From an uncultured Kineothrix sp. (GTDB lineage Bacteria > Bacillota > Clostridia > Lachnospirales > Lachnospiraceae), in the NCBI GenBank assembly GCA_910588855.1, contig CAJUSR010000013.1:1-64000 (forward strand): a stretch of DNA of 64,000 nucleotides, in the 5' to 3' direction. The notes under the pieces were generated by a model. The model made no database searches, was not told the origin of the DNA, and was given only the letters and a program-made list of their open reading frames with translations. The translations under genes and the position numbers were made by a program. Below, one piece after another: positions 63,399-64,000 of the stretch; the first letter of the stretch is position 1, and each line of letters begins with the position of its first letter.

Positions 63399-64000
63399 CT
63401 ACTTATTGATAATCGCTATTTTCAGCCCTTCCATTTTCAGGTTTGTCACATGGGCTTCGTTAATCTTATCTAACGGAAATTCGTGGGTAATCAGCTTATC
63501 TACCGGAAGCCCGATTCCCTTCGCCCTCTTTAAGAAATCAAAGGTTGTTGCATAATCCCTCAAAGTATATACCCAAGAGCCTACCGTGGTAATTTCTTTG
63601 GAGCAGATATCAAAGTGAGGGTTAATTGTTGCATCGCCGCCGTTGATGAAGAACCCAAGTTCACACAAGCCGCCGCCATTGCGGATAAATTTATAAATAT
63701 TGGAATGCGCTACCGGGGAACCCGTACACTGGAATGCAAAGTCCGCAGGATAACCGCCGAATGCATCTTCCACCGCTTTTGTCAAAGCTTCAATGCCTTT
63801 ATGGTCTTTGAAGTTTACGGACTTCTCCGCGCCCATTTCTTTTGCAAAATCAAGGCGCTTCTGCTCTCCGTCCACTGCCACAATATTTTCAATGCCCATT
63901 GTACGCAGGACAGCAATACAGATAAGACCGATAGGTCCGCAGCCCTGCACGACTACCCGGCTGTTAAAACGCAGGATGCCTGTCGTCTTCGCACGCTCTA
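63399..64000 (-). CDS. Zn-dependent alcohol dehydrogenase, C-terminal part (runs off the right edge)
   Basis: About 200 residues are visible, open to the edge and beginning within ERAKTTGILRFNSRVVVQGC. The NAD-binding motif QGCGPIGLICIAVLRTMG and the C-terminal MDR pattern (GSWVYTLRDYATTFDFLKRA, HEFPLDKINEAHV) are clear. The catalytic-zinc half is outside the window. In this operon it may reduce propanal to propanol and regenerate NAD+. Confidence 0.88.
   Translation of the reverse strand, partial: ERAKTTGILRFNSRVVVQGCGPIGLICIAVLRTMGIENIVAVDGEQKRLDFAKEMGAEKSVNFKDHKGIEALTKAVEDAFGGYPADFAFQCTGSPVAHSNIYKFIRNGGGLCELGFFINGGDATINPHFDICSKEITTVGSWVYTLRDYATTFDFLKRAKGIGLPVDKLITHEFPLDKINEAHVTNLKMEGLKIAIINK

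Overview
The window reads as a chromosome segment of a spore-forming gut Lachnospiraceae (class Clostridia). The supports are dipicolinate synthase genes (dpaA/dpaB), a PPi-type phosphofructokinase, Lachnospiraceae-style PTS and ABC operons, strong AGGAGG ribosome binding sites, and a fucose/propanediol microcompartment locus. No species is claimed. All family calls come from reading motifs and translations; no database search was run.

Layout. 1-76 is the 5' end of uvrB. 1016-7955 is a cellobiose-type PTS locus: a LicR/BglG-type activator split by a frameshift, divergent from EIIB, EIIC, EIIA, a GH1 phospho-glycosidase whose acid/base Glu is a Gln (as in plant myrosinases), a HAD phosphatase and a dedicated HPr with an altered Ser46 site. 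8203-14274 holds asnB, dpaA-dpaB, pfp and a secreted SGNH esterase-like lipoprotein. 15026-17234 holds an orphan secreted Thr/Asp/Pro-rich protein and an HxlR/flavoredoxin pair. 17277-26130 is a decayed zone: a chimeric aldo/keto reductase relic, a broken operon of hypothetical proteins, AgrC/AgrA-like relics, an AraC stub, an ISNCY-type insertion sequence with a probable programmed frameshift, tRNA-Leu(UAG), a RibD/DHFR-like gene and a broken DUF6056 membrane protein.

26393-47607 is devoted largely to L-fucose. It holds an FGGY kinase and fucI, a divergent AraC regulator, a ribose-type ABC transporter with two permeases led by a DUF4867 gene, an aldo/keto reductase and Zn-alcohol dehydrogenase pair with its own AraC regulator, a three-gene YesN/YesM/sugar-binding sensor system, and the fucose mutarotase fucU. 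47778-55802 looks like a mucin-attack operon: a winged-helix regulator, an 1866-residue M60-type metallopeptidase carrying a dockerin, and a membrane-anchored cohesin-like protein. A 193-bp MITE-like insertion sits exactly at the stop codon of the peptidase. 56086-57189 is a mobile-element remnant. 57712-64000 is a DeoR regulator followed by a bacterial microcompartment operon (BMC-T/PduT, PduS, EutN, PduL, four BMC-H and a Zn-alcohol dehydrogenase running off the end).

How it fits together (inference): host mucin glycans are opened by the anchored M60 peptidase; fucose is imported by the ABC system, mutarotated, isomerised and phosphorylated; the resulting lactaldehyde/1,2-propanediol is handled in the microcompartment, whose signature enzymes must lie beyond the right edge.

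Noncoding DNA is rich in repeats. The most striking is a 237-bp element present twice at identical length, with a near-invariant core and 54-bp inverted arms that have diverged through about eight paired, compensatory changes.
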